Source: Juglans regia
Lineage: Eukaryota > Streptophyta > Magnoliopsida > Fagales > Juglandaceae
Length of the DNA: 64,000 bases
Direction of reading: 5' to 3'
Assembly: GCF_001411555.2 (NCBI RefSeq)
Contig: NC_049901.1
Span: 28,515,555-28,579,554 of the forward strand
Shown: positions 23,780 to 36,530 of the stretch, one piece after another
Position numbering within the stretch: the stretch's first letter is position 1
Layout of the letters: each line of letters opens with the position of its first letter
The notes under the pieces: model-generated
What the model was told of the DNA's origin: nothing
What the model saw: the letters and a program-made list of their open reading frames with translations, nothing else
Database searches by the model: none
Translations under genes and position numbers: made by a program

Positions 23780-24936
23780 TGCTAACAATACATAAGGCAA
23801 GCAGATCCAAAAGGAAACAAAAACAGTCATGTGAGCAATGTGTAGTGTAGAAGTAGTTCATGGCAAGCAACAAACAAGCCAGTATGAGAATTGGAATGAT
23901 GAGAGATAGCATAAGAGTGCTCAAAAAGTAGCAGGTAGTTTATCATTATTGTACTTCAATGGTGACGTTTTAACCAAAGCATCACTTGTTACTAAATCAT
24001 TTGCGTGGTCGTTATTTATAGTGTGGCAAAGGGAGCCAAGGTGTGTGTGTGGCCATTGAAGGGGAGTCGTAGTGACATGTGTTAACAAATGGGTGTGAGT
24101 GGTGGAGTGATTCCACGTGTGGATCTGGAACCTAGGGTCTAGGAAATGATATGATATGTTAAGAGTTTATTTGGGCATTGGGTGATCAGTGTTGTTTACT
24201 ATAGATCTGGGCACTGGGTACTCGATGATTTTTAATGGGTATTTGGGCACTTGGCGCTCAATAATGTTTACGAGGAGTCATGATTATGTTGTTTTGTTCG
24301 GAGGTTGCTACTTTGGTAAACTAATGATAAATGTGATTTTAGTTTTTATTTACCTAAAACTTTTGCATTCATATGCATCGCCATTTCTTATATTAAAATT
24401 ATTGCTTTGGGTTTTAACTTACTAAGATTTCATTGAAATCTTACCGTAGTAGTCCTACTATGATTTTGCCTAGGGAACCGTAAACTTTGATACAAAGGTA
24501 ACTTAGGAAGGTTACTTCAAGGATGAAGGATCTGTACAGCTCGAAGAATAGCAATGGGGCCCTGTCCCCATTAAGTTTATAATCTCTTATAATTAGGATG
24601 TTTTAATTATATTTTGGCGATAAACAATTTATGGTGTAATATTATTTGTGTTGGAGTGATGAACAAATCTCAATCGATATTATTTTAACGATGATGTGGT
24701 TGTGACATATGCATATTGTTCTTAATGGGCAAGTAATGCATAGACCATTGGTTCTATTATTATTAGTTTCCCCGACTAATACCTTTTACTTTCCATTGTG
24801 AATTTTATACACACATGTGCTTAGCATACGAGGACACAAGGTTCATACGTTATGTTAAGTAATGTAGCCCATTTGGTTTGCATCCCAAGTATCGTGGTTC
24901 CTCGCTAAACCACAACCGAGGGTCGAGGGTGTCACA
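23780..24936 (+). repeat. LTR-like repeat ending GAGGGTGTCACA
   Basis: The segment continues the sequence interrupted by copy B (20650-20946 on the other side) and ends GGTCGAGGGTGTCACA at 24936, the kind of terminus seen in the D family. A block with 'AAGATTTCATTGAAATCTTACC' character near 24421-24445 resembles the leader of the other long LTRs here. No gene is seen. The left border is unresolved. Confidence 0.4.
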
Positions 24937-24954
24937 AATATCATACTAGATGGA

Positions 24955-25260
24955 ATGACGAACCAAGAAAGCATAGCCTTGGGTGAGCAAGATGATGAGT
25001 GAGCAGGGCAATAGCGAGCAAGGTCGAGGGCTAGCAAGATGATAAGCGACTAGGGGAATGGTGAGCATGGCATTGAGCGAGCAAGATCGAAGGCAAGCAG
25101 GGGATAGGAGAGCACAACATTGGAAGAACAGGGTCAAGGGCGAGCAAGATGATATGTGAGCAGGAAATTAGGTGCGTATAGCATTAGGCAAGCAAGATGG
25201 AGGCTGAGTAAGATGATATGCGAGTAGAGGATAGGTGACCACAAGATTGGGTTGGGAAGG
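24955..25260 (+). repeat. Irregular tandem GAGCAAGATGAT repeats
   Basis: Units of roughly 45-60 bp recur with the core GAGCAAGATGAT(A/G)(A/T)G and a GAGCAGGG partner, at least six times. Similar GGGCGAGCAA units occur at 20875-20935, left of copy B, so both stretches probably belong to one repeat family. Confidence 0.6.
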
Positions 25261-25735
25261 ATTTTGCTAGCTTTGTACAGGGCGACATGTCAGTGGAGTA
25301 GTACGCCACGAAATTTATGGAGCTGAGAAGGTTTGTCCCGCATCACATTTCCATAGAGAAGATGCGAGCTAAGAACTTCCAAGAAGGATTGTAACCACAA
25401 ATCTGGACTCAAGTGGCGTGCCTGTAGATTCAGAATTTTCAGAGGCTAGTGGAAGTAGATCCCTCATCGAGCTGGAACAATGCAACTTGACTGCCTTGTT
25501 AATGGGACAGAAACGAAGAACTTAAACTGGGGAAGAAACCAATTATGGATCGCCCAAGAATATTATGGCTAGCTCAAGGATGCGCCCATTAGTGACCTTG
25601 GGAAGTCGCATGGATGGTTAGACACCTTTAAGCAATTGATGCAACAAGTCTCATGAGGAATAGTGTTGGCTAGGTGCGACCACGTCTTTTAGATGTGGGC
25701 AGTCTGGGCACATCGTCGAAGCAAGGGAAGAGACC

Positions 25736-28035
25736 TGTGACACTTGCAGGCTCCATTTGGGATCAAACAGACTCTGGAGCATCACGACATTGAACACAAG
25801 GTTACCTGCCCCATTCATGACAGATAAAGATGCAATGCACCTAGCACAATAAGCAATATACCCAACATATAATTTGTTTTCTTTAGTTAAACAATCACTA
25901 TACCAAATACTATATCCCAAAATATCATATGATTCATAACTTTATGATGAAATGATAAACTGTAATGATACAAAGCTTGTCCGTCATAACTAAGTACTGA
26001 AGACAACGCTCCTTAAGTACAATATTAAAAGCATAACTACTAAACTAGCTCGCTGAGCCACTCGCTCAACTCGGCTAAGATAGCCTTGATCTTATCTAAA
26101 AATTAGAGAATTGAAGTGATGAGCTCCTCGTCGTTGCATCGTAGCCTAATCAACCTCATCCAGTTGATCCTCAACTGGCTTTCCACGCCCTGATATATGA
26201 TCTACCATTCTGGAGGGAAATGGTAGTTGGGACTACCAAGTGAGATTTGATTATAAATCTCAACAAGTTAGCAACCAACTTAAACTAGCACTATACAAAA
26301 TGCATGCATGATATGTGCTGACATAACTTGAAAGCTGACATGGACTAAGCTGACATGAACTGAAATTAACATGAACCAAACTTTGTTAATAAAATATACA
26401 ACATTGTAAGATCCTGACAATCAGAATGATTTTGCCAGTTGTTTCGTCAAGAGTATTTGAACAATCATAATGATTCTACCCAATGTATTCCATTAGAGAT
26501 ACTAAAAAAATCAAAATGATTACGCTATGAGTTTTTAATAGAGATACCTGACAATAAGAATGATTACGCCAAGAGTACTGTGTAATAGTTTTAATGAAAA
26601 TATTCTGACAACCATAATGATTCTGACATGAGCATTTTAGTATAGGTACTCTAACAATCAAGATAATTACGCTAGAAGTACCTTGTATGAATTATCAGTA
26701 GAGATACTCGGACAATCATAGTAATTACGCCACGAGTATCTCATTCATGACTGATTGAGAAAATACTTCTTGATGGATTCGTGTGACTCATGACATGTAT
26801 CCATTGCGTGTAACTGATAACTATGTAACTGATGACATGATATTCATGGCATGTAATAGATAAACACGTAACAGACATCATGGCGTGGCATGTGATGGAT
26901 AAATGTGTAACAATTAACAATGACATGGCATTCGTGACATGTAACTGATAGACATGTACTTGAAATAAATCATGGCATGGCATATCAGAACATTCACAAT
27001 AAGCATAAATGACAATAATATGAAAATTCTAACTTACCATCGCACATACAAAAATATACAAGAAGTTAGAGGCTAACTTACTAGTACATAAACATGTACT
27101 TAAAATAAATCAAGGGATGACATATTAAAACATTTATAATAAGCATAATGAAGATGAAAAATAAATTATTATCACCACACATACATTAATGTCTTGAATG
27201 TAAGTTAAAGGCTATCTTATAGTGATTGTAGTGTAACATACGTAAAAGTAGGGGGAAAATAATGAATGTAGTGGCAGCAACTCAGCCCATGGTATTTGGT
27301 TGTTATTGCCAAGAGGGGAGGTGGTTTGGCCTCCCATTAACTACTATTTGGGCTAACAATGGCAGCCATAGTACACCTAGGGAAGTGTGTGAACTTCCTC
27401 AAGAAGCCATGTTTGGATGGTGCTTTTCGGTGGGCCTTAATCGATTGGTGCTCATTTTGGGGTATAAAGTGGGTTTGGTTTGGAGTTCCGTTTTCCAACA
27501 AGTCTAAATCCAAATCTTCTTGGCCCAATGAAATTACCAAAATATAAAAGAATAAATGAGGGTGTAATAAAATGAATTTGAGTAGTTAATAGCATGTGAA
27601 TGTGATTTAATCAAGTGACTAATCACTTAAGCTAAAACTAGAAAGATAGTATTTTGGGTAACCATTTGGGAAAACCTTTCAGAGTTTCGGCTTCCACCAT
27701 GGTTTTGGGGGTTTCAATTGGATCTCAATGGTTTGGGGTTTCACTTGGGTTGAAACTCTCTTTGGTTTGCTACAAAGTGCTTGGTTGGATGGAATAATCT
27801 TTAGCTTAGTTAGCATGGTCACATTCATCTAAGACTAATGGCACAAATTGTTTCTCAATCTCATACTCCTAAATACCTTAAATAAATAAAATAGCGCTTC
27901 TGTCACCATAGCGGGTAAGAAACTAACTATGCTAACAAACTAAAACCTAAACGATTGCATGATCTATGAAACATTTCCGTGGTTTTCACGACGTTCTTAG
28001 AGTCTAAAGAAATTCATCCCACGGGTAAGATGCTA
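25736..28035 (-). mobile_element. Family C LTR copy C1, eroded
   Basis: On the minus strand this is an LTR whose end is at 25736 (TGTGACACTTGC read on plus). From there it follows the same order as C2, C4 and C5: GGTTACCTGCCCC, a GGTAGTTGGGACTACCA block (26228-26245), an AATGATT array (26408-26745), then a TTGGTTT-rich part at 27430-27990 shared with 49985-50954 and 56150-57110. The LTR start near 28035 is degraded. No coding sequence is seen. Confidence 0.65.
26408..26745. repeat. AATGATTACGCC tandem array in C1
   Basis: Seven diverged units of about 45-55 bp each hold a GACAATCATAATGATTACGCC-like core followed by a GAGTA-like triplet and a GAGATACT-type spacer. The same array occurs in C2 (29690-30010), C4 (53785-54070) and C5 (59600-59820). 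Confidence 0.8.
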
Positions 28036-28739
28036 TGGAAGATGAGGACTTTTCACCCTATGACAGGTGAGCAAGGATTGTGTTGACTGTACTCAAGCGA
28101 GAACGAAGAACTGAAAAAGTTGGTGGTTTTGGAAAAGAACGATTTGCAGCAAAGGGGGAGCTACAGGTGAAGGAGAGTAACGTTCAAAGGACAAATACTG
28201 GTCAAGGACAAGACCAATATGGATATTCTTCGAGATTATGCAAAGATGCTTAGAGGTAGTAGGTGTCGTATGTAGAGGCCCATACTCCATAAGAGACATC
28301 ACGTTTGGAGTAAGCTTGCGGAGAAAAAAATTACGGGCCAATAGGCCATATCGTCTAGTTTCAGAGATATGGTCCAGTGCCACGTGGGAGATCCTTATTA
28401 AGGGAAGGACTGCGGGATTGGACCCAAGGCAAGCCATAGGAACGTAAGTGCCTTGGCCCATTAGTCATTTGGCCTCTACAATTCTTCAAGTCAAGAGGGT
28501 AAATGGACGGTTGAGATCAAATGTCTCCTATTTAAGCATCATATCAATAGTCATAAGGATGTCAGAAGGATGCCTGACGGTCTCACCCTATAAAAGTCTT
28601 TGGAATGGGAAAAATCTCATGTTTGAGATCCTGAAGTGTCTGATCTTCTTTGGAGTCAGTGTTTTCAAAGAAAGCAAGTGACTTCAAGCATGCAATGGGA
28701 ACAACAGCGCCAACACCACGATAGTATTTTATTATTTCT
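28036..28739 (+). repeat. Family D LTR, U3 part (fragment D1)
   Basis: The segment shares order and sequence with 59826-60250: GTAGAGGCCCATACTCCA, CACGTGGGAGATCCTTA, a TATA box and TTTTCAAAGAAAGCAAGTG. The canonical CTATAAAAGT at 28588-28597 gives plus orientation. It stops exactly where C2 begins, and its missing downstream part resembles 50955-52171. Confidence 0.65.
28588..28597 (+). promoter_or_regulatory. TATA box of family D LTR
   Basis: CTATAAAAGT lies in the U3-like part about 150 bp before the end of D1; the D3 copy has a weaker match at the equivalent place. Confidence 0.5.
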
Positions 28740-31235
28740 TCTGACACCTCATAATTTTCACTTGGGATTTGGCAAACTCTAAAGCATTGGGACATGTAAC
28801 ACAAGGTTACATGCCCCTATTCATGACAAATAAAGATACAATGCATGTAGCATGCATCTAGTAATATGCAATATTCACAGTGAATAATTTTTTTCTTGAG
28901 CAATACTATGTACCAGATATGACATATCCCAAAATGACATAAGTGTACCTCAAAATCATATAATAACATACGTTCAAAAGTTACAATGCTTGTAAAAAAG
29001 AACTATAACAGCATGAGTACTGGAGACAACCCTCATTAAGTATATTAATAAGCTATCATAACTGCTAGGCTAGCGCGATGAGTAGCTCACGCAACTCTAA
29101 TAAGATATCCATAATCCTATCTAAAAATTGGTGCATCGAAGTGATGAGCTCCTCGTTGTCACATCGTGGCCTAGTTGACCTTGTCCATGGGATCCTCTAC
29201 TGATTCTCCAGATCTTAATATATGATCTACCATTCCGAGGGGAATGGTAGTTGGGACTATCAAGTGAGATTTGATTACAAATTTCAGCAAATTAACTACC
29301 AACTTAAACTAGCAATATATAGATGCATGCATGTTAGTAAAAAGATATGAATACTGACGTGAACATGAATAACGTGTCGTGTTGACAAATGAGCTGCATG
29401 GACTGAACTGACATGAACAATAACAAACTTCAACTGAACGGACAAGAACTATAATTAACTTGAACGTGAATTAAACATGACATGGACTGAAAACTAAACA
29501 TGAACTTGGAATCTTGTTCCATAAAAAAATTGGTTAATTAAACATGATATGCGCTAAATACGTGGCTAAACACAAACGTGACATGACATGAATGAACTGA
29601 ACTTAGCATGAACTAAAATTGACATGAATGTGATATGAATTGAAAATACTTGACATGAATTGAAACGACATGTACGTGAAATGCCCTCACAATTAGAATG
29701 ATTTCGCCAGTTGTTTTATCAGAAATAAATGAACAATCATAATGATTCCGCCCAACATATTTTGTCAGAAATCATCAAACATCCATAATGATTACACCAT
29801 GAGTATTTCAATGAAGATACCCTAATAATCAAAATGATTATATTAGGAGTATCTAGTAATAATTTTAATGAAAATATTCTGACAATCATAATGATTACGC
29901 CATGAGGATTTTAGTAGAAGTACTCTAATAATCAGATTGGTTATGTCAGAAGTACCTTGCTTGATTTATCAATGAAGATACTCGAACAATCATAGTGATT
30001 ATGCTACAAGTATTCCATATATGACTGATTGGAAAAATATTTCTTGATGGACTTGTTTGACTCATGACATGGCGTAATGTGACGTGACATGTTTGTGTGA
30101 CTAATTACATGGTATAACATGGCGTGTAAAAGATAAACATGTACTGAAAAATAAATCATGACATGACATAACATAACGTGTAACAGATAGACATGTAATA
30201 GAAATAAATCATGGCATAGACATGGTATAACATAACATAATATTTATAATAAGCATAATATATGTGAATGATGGTTTCTTACAACAAAACAAACAAATAT
30301 CCTGAAAGTAAGTTATAGGCCAACTTACAATGATTGTAGGGAGTAGACTGAAATGAGATAATTCTAAGGATTATAATATCCCATTAAATGCTTAAAAAAA
30401 TAAAACTTACTGACTTATGAAAAAATTACCATTTTGCCCCTCTATATGTGAGAGAATGATAATTTTGCCCTTAAATTAAGGGTTTCACATACGGACTCCA
30501 AATTCTTCCAAAATTTATATTGTTCATGTAAATTTTTTCCTAAGTCAAAATATGAAATCATAAAATTTAAAGCATAACAGAAATATAAACCAACCAATGG
30601 TCGAAAAGTACTTACGGTAAAAGTCATGATTTTTGTTGCAATTATTTCCAACTTCAAACCGTATACTCAGATCGATTTATGAAACATTAAAACTTATATC
30701 CTATGTTTTAAAATCATGCTAAGACCATAAAACATACACTTCAAAAAATAAAAAAAAAATACACAATCCTCATAAGAAAAGTGTCAAATAGTTTGGATCC
30801 CAAACTCATCTCAACTCATCTCAACTCATCTCAACTCATCATTACAACTTTTTCAAATCCCAACACAAAATATAATAAACAATTCAACTTTTTCAAATTT
30901 CAAAATAATAATAATATTAAAAAGTAATATTCTAACAATATTTTATCATCTCAACTCAACTCACTTTAACATCCAAACCTTAGAACAACTCCTTCATGAA
31001 CTTGATCTAGAAAAAAACTATATGTCATGTAATCAAGTCCTAAACATGATCCTATCAATAGATCCAAAAATCATATGGCAAAAATTTCAAAAAAAGTTCA
31101 AGCAACCCAAAAGCTTCAACATTTAGCCATACCTGAACCTTTTCATACAAAACGTGCTTCCAATAATTATTCAAACCAACTCTTTTAAAAAACAACCTTT
31201 TAACATATAAATGAAAGTCTTAACAACATCATATA
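28740..31235 (-). mobile_element. Family C LTR copy C2, left part
   Basis: Begins TCTGACACCTC on plus (family consensus TGTGACGCCCCC) and follows C4 closely for about 2.4 kb. Shared features are the GATCTACCATTC block, ACATGAACTTGAAC-rich DNA (29390-29690), the AATGATT array (29690-30010) and an ACCATTTTGCCCC segment at 30428-30440, matching 54548 in C4 at nearly the same distance from the end. A MITE interrupts it at 30791. Homology to C4 stops near 31235. The rest of the LTR is probably the piece at about 49985-50954. Confidence 0.65.
30791..30979. mobile_element. Tourist-like MITE with four CTCATCTCAA units
   Basis: Begins GTTTGGATCCC and ends GGATGTTAAAGTGAG in reverse (CATCCAAACC on plus). 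ACTCATCTCA is tandemly repeated four times at 30801-30840. Flanks ATA and TTA are at best a degenerate TWA target duplication. Confidence 0.65.
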
Positions 31236-32014
31236 AGAATAGGGGTGAATTTGGTTCGGTCCTGTTGGTCCATAGGGGGTTTTTGGGACTAGACTAGACC
31301 CCTTCAGTCCAGGAATTTCCCACTCTGGACCGAACTGAACTCCCATATGAATTGGACCAAATCGGAACCATTTGGTCTGATTGGTCTATCAGTCTGTTCA
31401 GTCCGACCCAACTGACATTACTAGTCAAATTTTGGCCCAAGTCTTGACTTTTATCCCATTTTTAACCTAGAAACATACAAAAAATAGAAAAAAAAAAATT
31501 GGAAAAGGATGCCATATGCCAATAACATCCAAACTCTAAATAAAAGAAAAATATAGAAAATAGGGAAAAAAAAAAATTATCTATATCCATCCAAAAAGGT
31601 TATCAATCATACTAATAAAATTAAAAACAAAAAACAGATAAATTTTTTTTTTTAAAAAAACTCCCTAATTATCCAAACTCCAAATAAAAGGAAAAAAAAA
31701 GTTAAAAAACCAAAAGAAGTAAAGGAAATGAAACATAAAAATTATTACAATTTATAATCCATGCATCTAGCCATAACCAACTTACTTATAAAATAATATT
31801 ACAAATTACTAGATAGTAATTAAAAAAAGAAATGCCACAACTCAAACGCCAAGTCTCCCAGTCCAAAACTCCAAGTCTCCACAACTTTACTGCAAAAATA
31901 TAGCAAACAAATAATAAATAACTTAGTTTAAAGTTTTTTTTATGCTAACGAAAATAACTAGTTTAGTAGTATATTTTTCTCACCTCATTCATCTTCTTTG
32001 GGAGTAGACATTGT
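31236..32014. other. Unidentified insert rich in GGTTCGGTCC-type sequence
   Basis: Starts AGGGGTGAATTTGGTTCGG and holds several 'GGACCGAAC/GTTCGGTCC' like segments up to about 31440, then A-rich DNA. The opening resembles short non-autonomous DNA elements of plants, but no matching right end was found. It separates C2 from the CACTA end. Confidence 0.35.
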
Positions 32015-32639
32015 CACTACAACATAATTGTTTTTTAGTGATGGTTGGTAAATTGTGATAGTCCCCAAACCTTCACTAAACCCAAATCTTCACTAAAAAG
32101 CATTTTCCATGGCGGTTTCTGGAAACTGTCACTAAAGATATATGAGATTTTTTTGACGTTCGAACGGAGGGGAAATTTATGTTCAAATGTCACATATACG
32201 TTCGAACATTGAGGCTACTTTTGTGCGAACGTGAAATGTTTTGGCGCCAACGTTTGAACGTTAGTAATTAACGTTCAAACGTTAACTGTAAATTTAAATT
32301 AGATATGACTCTAATTTAAAAACTATGTGGTTTTTATAGTGCATAATTTGTGAACAAGTTTAAAAAATTTTAATATATATTTATATATACACAATTTGTA
32401 ATATATAATTATATATTTATATATAAATATATATTTATGTTTATATATATATATTTGTATTTATGTTTATATATATTTGAAGTGTAGTGATTTAGTATTA
32501 AAGTTGAAAAATCTAACATTAAAGAAGATTGAGAATTGAAATTAAAAAATAATTGATATATTAAATAATATTGTTCCTTACATATATTAAAAGTAAAATA
32601 CAAAATATGATAGAATTTCCTAAACAACACTCAGACGAA

Positions 32640-33857
32640 CACGTTGTTCACGAAATTCGTACTCTGTATCTCCTCAGTCAAGTTATCAACCTTCTCATTG
32701 AGGATATATATACGATGGGCTATCTCGGTGACAGACTCCTCTATAGCCACAATCTGTCGATTGATATACGTAATCAGCTATTAGATCACTGCATCAGCCT
32801 AAGTAGGCTGTGCATCTCCAGCAGATGTACTCGTCAGCTGTTGACTACTACTCCCCACACTGGGCCCTGGCTGCGTTAGAAGAACTAGATCTGCTCCAGG
32901 GGTGGCTAACGTCGAGGATACCCCCTTGCCTGTCCAATGCTACGTCAATGCGTGCTCATGTCGAGGGGGCTCATTTTATCTGTGACCCACTCCTCCGGCT
33001 AGACTGGCACTCCTGAGCAAGTAATAGTCTGCTGATGATGACACCGTATGAGAGGTTGTTCGTGGAGATGATGCTCGCCTCGTAACAGATCCTCTCAAAG
33101 ATGTGCAGTGGCAAATCGATGGGATCTCCACGTGCCACTCTTATAAATAATTGTGCTCGAATCTGACTAAATGTGGTCTTATGTGCTACAGGATCCAGCT
33201 TTGTTGCAACAATAAGCTGCAACATGCGGAAGAAAGGTAGCAAATGTATTTGGTTGAAGGTGTTCTTCCTCTCGATCTGCATGCGGTCTCTCTAGGTGAG
33301 GATGCAGAAATCCTTGTCTCGGCCATGATCCTGAGCGTCACAGTCAGTACCCTCGACCTCTGACCGGTCTGCATTTATGGCTGATGATGGCTCAATTGGG
33401 CCAGTAGATGATGCAGAAGTGCCTACATCTACATAAAGTGTGTTGTGTGCAGATGTAGATGTGCAAACCACGGTTGTGTTGCCAGTTTGAGAGTCAACGT
33501 AGTCGATGTCTCAACTACTTGACGAATCCCGAGGACCTCGACAATGACATTTGGTAAAATCTCAAACGAAACAATGCGTACAGTCACAGTGTGAAAGGAT
33601 GCGTCCTGAGACATGGAGTGCATCCTCATATAGAACTCCTGAACCATTGAGGTGTATACCTTCAACCTTAATGTACAGATATTTCCCAAGCCTCTATTGA
33701 TGAAGACATCTCTGAGTTTCGTTTGCTCCCATCTAAGCTTGTCGAACTCGTTGATCAAGACTTCTCGCTCCACCATAACAGTACGAGCCCCGATCCGAGC
33801 AGTGTCCTGAGTGGCTCCTGCCCTCCCCCGTTTCCTGATATGCAAGGGATGAGCCAT
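32640..33857 (-). pseudogene. Putative plant transposon protein (PF20167-like), degenerate
   Basis: On the minus strand the frame opens MAHPLHIRKRGRAGATQ at 33857, a basic N-terminus. It continues with FINRGLGNICTL, VYTSMVQEFYMRM, TVRIVSFEILPNVIVEVLGI (domain N-terminal part), then after a frameshift near 33470 an acidic linker, one TAG near 33290 and the domain C-terminal part (LPFFRMLQLIVATKL, PIDLPLHIFERICYEA, YGVIISRLLLAQ). A frame near 32640-32760 adds a coiled-coil-like tail (IVAIEESVTEIAHRIYILNE). This matches my memory of the 'putative plant transposon protein' domain found in many plant mobile-element ORFs. Function is unknown. It lies between subterminal motif clusters, opposite in strand to the transposase. 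Confidence 0.65.
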
Positions 33858-34360
33858 ATCATGAAAATAGAAAAGGAAAAAAAATTATTAATACTATTGA
33901 TGCATCTTTCATATTAATTTTAAACTGCTCCACATTAACGTTCGAACATAATATAACAAATGTTCGAACGTTCAGATAAAACGTTCGCACGTATGTGTTT
34001 AACGTTCAAACATAACAATTAACGGTCGAATGTATAATATACACATTCGAACGTTAAGGGCATAACGGCTAAGAATTTTGAAATGTGGTATGTTCAAACA
34101 TATGTGTTTTACGTTCGAACATAAAGTATACACGTTTGAACGTGGAAGGCAAAACGACGAAGAAATTGAAAAGTTGAATGTTAGCATTTAACGTTCGAAC
34201 GTAAATGCTACGAAAAGTAATATTCGAATGTACAAAATATACGTTCAAACGTAGAAGACATAACGGCTATGTACTTGAAACGTTGTATGTTTGAACGTTA
34301 TGACACAGAATGGCTGAGTTGATTAAGCCATTCTCGAAAATCATGTACCACAGTTCTAAG

Positions 34361-34428
34361 TGGCCAAATGTCACCATAGAAATGAAGTATACATTTCAAA
34401 AAAATTTTCTACGGTGACCATTTGGCCA
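34361..34428. repeat. Imperfect hairpin in the CACTA left arm
   Basis: Arms of about 22 bp (34361-34382 and 34405-34428) pair around a 22-bp loop. The shared core is TGGCCAAATG-TCACC-TAGAAA, with one mismatch and one bulge. Confidence 0.6.
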
Positions 34429-35108
34429 ATGATAATCCGTGGTGGCCGGAAAATGGAATTGAAGATCCAGCCACTACTAACGTTCGATTTACAAGTTTCC
34501 TACCAAATCTTTAAAAAAAACATGTAAGCGGATAAAAGAGGGATGCCTATATCCTTTTGCAACAGCTGTGGCGGGGTTTGAACGCGGTGGTGATTGTTTA
34601 GTGGTGGCGTGCAACGGTGGAGAAATAACGGTAATGACGTGAAAATGACGTTTCCCCGTTTCGGTTTTGGGCTTATATACACGAAACGTTTGAACATCAT
34701 TCTGAGTAACGTTCGAATGTGGAAGTAAACGTTCGAACGTGAAAAAATATTACGTTCGAACGTTTCACGATTGAATTTTTAAAAATATATTAAATATAAT
34801 AATGTTATATATTATAATGTATACTATAACATATATCATACTATATCTAATATTATATTATAATATATATTGTATTGTATAGTATATATATATATATAGT
34901 ATATAGTATATATATAGTGTATTATATATATAATGTATTATAGAGTATATTATATATGTAACGTATATTATATATAGTTAATATATAATATAAAATATTA
35001 TATTTTATAGTACATATTATTAATTTCAAATTTATTAAAAATAATAAAAATTAATTCTCAATAATTGATATTAGATTTTAAGAATATATTATGTTCTTAA
35101 TAAGTTGT

Positions 35109-36530
35109 CTAAAATAACATTACATCAAACACATCCTCTTTGATAATATCCCAGTAAGACATATAAAAACCTGAACCAAAACCATCAGGCCCCGGGCTAC
35201 TATTCTTTGGAATAGAAAAAACAGCTTGTTTCACTTCCAATTCTAAAGGTCCCGCGCATAACCAAAGATTTTCTTCATCTGAAATTTTCTTCTCGATAAG
35301 CCTCGACAAGTCGCAATGTTCCATCGCAGAGACATTACGGAAAAAAACCACCGCCTCCTCACGAACCTCTTCAGCAGTATTCAAAACTCTCCCATCGGCA
35401 AGGACCATTTTATTGATATGCCCCTTGTTACACCTCTGGTTAATAACCGAATGAAAAAACTTCAAATTTTGATCTCCCTCAGTCAACCAATTCTTTTTAG
35501 CAATTTGGCCAAGACGAGAAGCTTCTCTTTTCTCCCATATTTCAATCTCGGTCTTAGTAGCCACAAAATCATCCTCAATCTCCTCAGAAAAACCAGATTG
35601 AAGCTGGCTTCCAAGAAATCTAACCTCTCTTCCAGTGCATGAATATTCACATCCACCCTACCAAAAACATTTTTATTCCAAGCACGAAGCGCTATCTTGG
35701 TTCTTTTCAAATGAACAGAAAGCTTTAGAAGACCAGACACTGCATCCTGCTGGTTCCAAGCTTCCTTCACACACATAATAAACCCATCATGTGAGCACCA
35801 CATATTCAAAAAACGAAATGGAGAAGGGCCATAGGAAATAGGTAGTTGATCAGAGAAAACAACCATCGGACAATGATCAGAAGATTTACAGCTCAAATAA
35901 TTGAAATGAGCTGAAGGAAATAGACTGGCAAAAAAATTATTCATGAGCACTCTGTCTAAGTTTGCCCAACTTTTGGACACTCCCCCATGTCCATTACACC
36001 ACGACATGCGCTGACCAGAACTAGATGTCTCTAACAGACCACAACGATCAATACAATCATTGAACTCTAACATCGAAATAAAAGGCCGAGGGTTCCCACC
36101 AACTCTTTCCGAATCCCTACGAATAACATTAAAATCACCCAAAACTAACCATGGCTGATCCAAATCTGTCCACTCTTCTAAATCATGCCAAAGTTCTCTT
36201 CTATCAACATATGAGCATTTAGCATAGACAAAAGTAACAAAAACGCAGTGAACATCCCACTTGAACCAACCAGACACAGTTTGGGTCGTACAACGCACCA
36301 TTTCAAAAATATTAGGAATATTCCAGAACACCCATAACTTTCCACCTTGATTAGCATTTGAAGCATAGTGATTAAAATCCAAAAAATACCCAAGAGAAGC
36401 CATACGAGTATCATCAATAAAAGGTTCCAAAATAGCAAATAAAGAAACCTTAAATTTAAAAAGGAGCTTCTTCAATCTTCCTCTTGAATTGCCCAGCCCT
36501 CTAATATTCCAGAAAAAATATTATCAGTCA
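35109..36530 (-). pseudogene. LINE endonuclease and start of RT (inverted segment)
   Basis: The minus-strand frame begins with FFWNIRGLGNS near 36525 and reads an almost complete AP endonuclease: VLGDFNVI, LDRVLMN and the intact SSDHCPM motif (catalytic Asp-His). One frameshift near 35530 leads to the pre-RT and RT opening (NWLTEGDQNLKFFHSVINQR, SPGPDGFGSGFY) and the sequence ends at DVMLF, where homology stops. Better preserved than the LINE at 11110, so probably a younger insertion. The SDH triad is intact, unlike that copy. Confidence 0.85.

Larger units (their letters stand above)
32151..34770. repeat. CACTA subterminal ACGTTCGAACGT motifs, left cluster
   Basis: The 12-bp palindrome ACGTTCGAACGT and one- to three-base variants occur more than fifteen times on both sides of the reverse-strand pseudogene. 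A second cluster lies at 41655-42455, before the transposase. In En/Spm elements such subterminal repeats bind the small regulatory protein. Their spread over 10 kb here is explained by the nested LINE and LTR. Confidence 0.8.

Noticed and set aside
26408..26745. AATGATT array as a CRISPR array
   Set aside because: Units are diverged, spacers are related to one another, the context is a plant LTR, and no cas gene exists.
27262..27507. 81-residue plus ORF in C1 as a gene
   Set aside because: It lies inside LTR sequence and the corresponding stretch in other C copies is not open.
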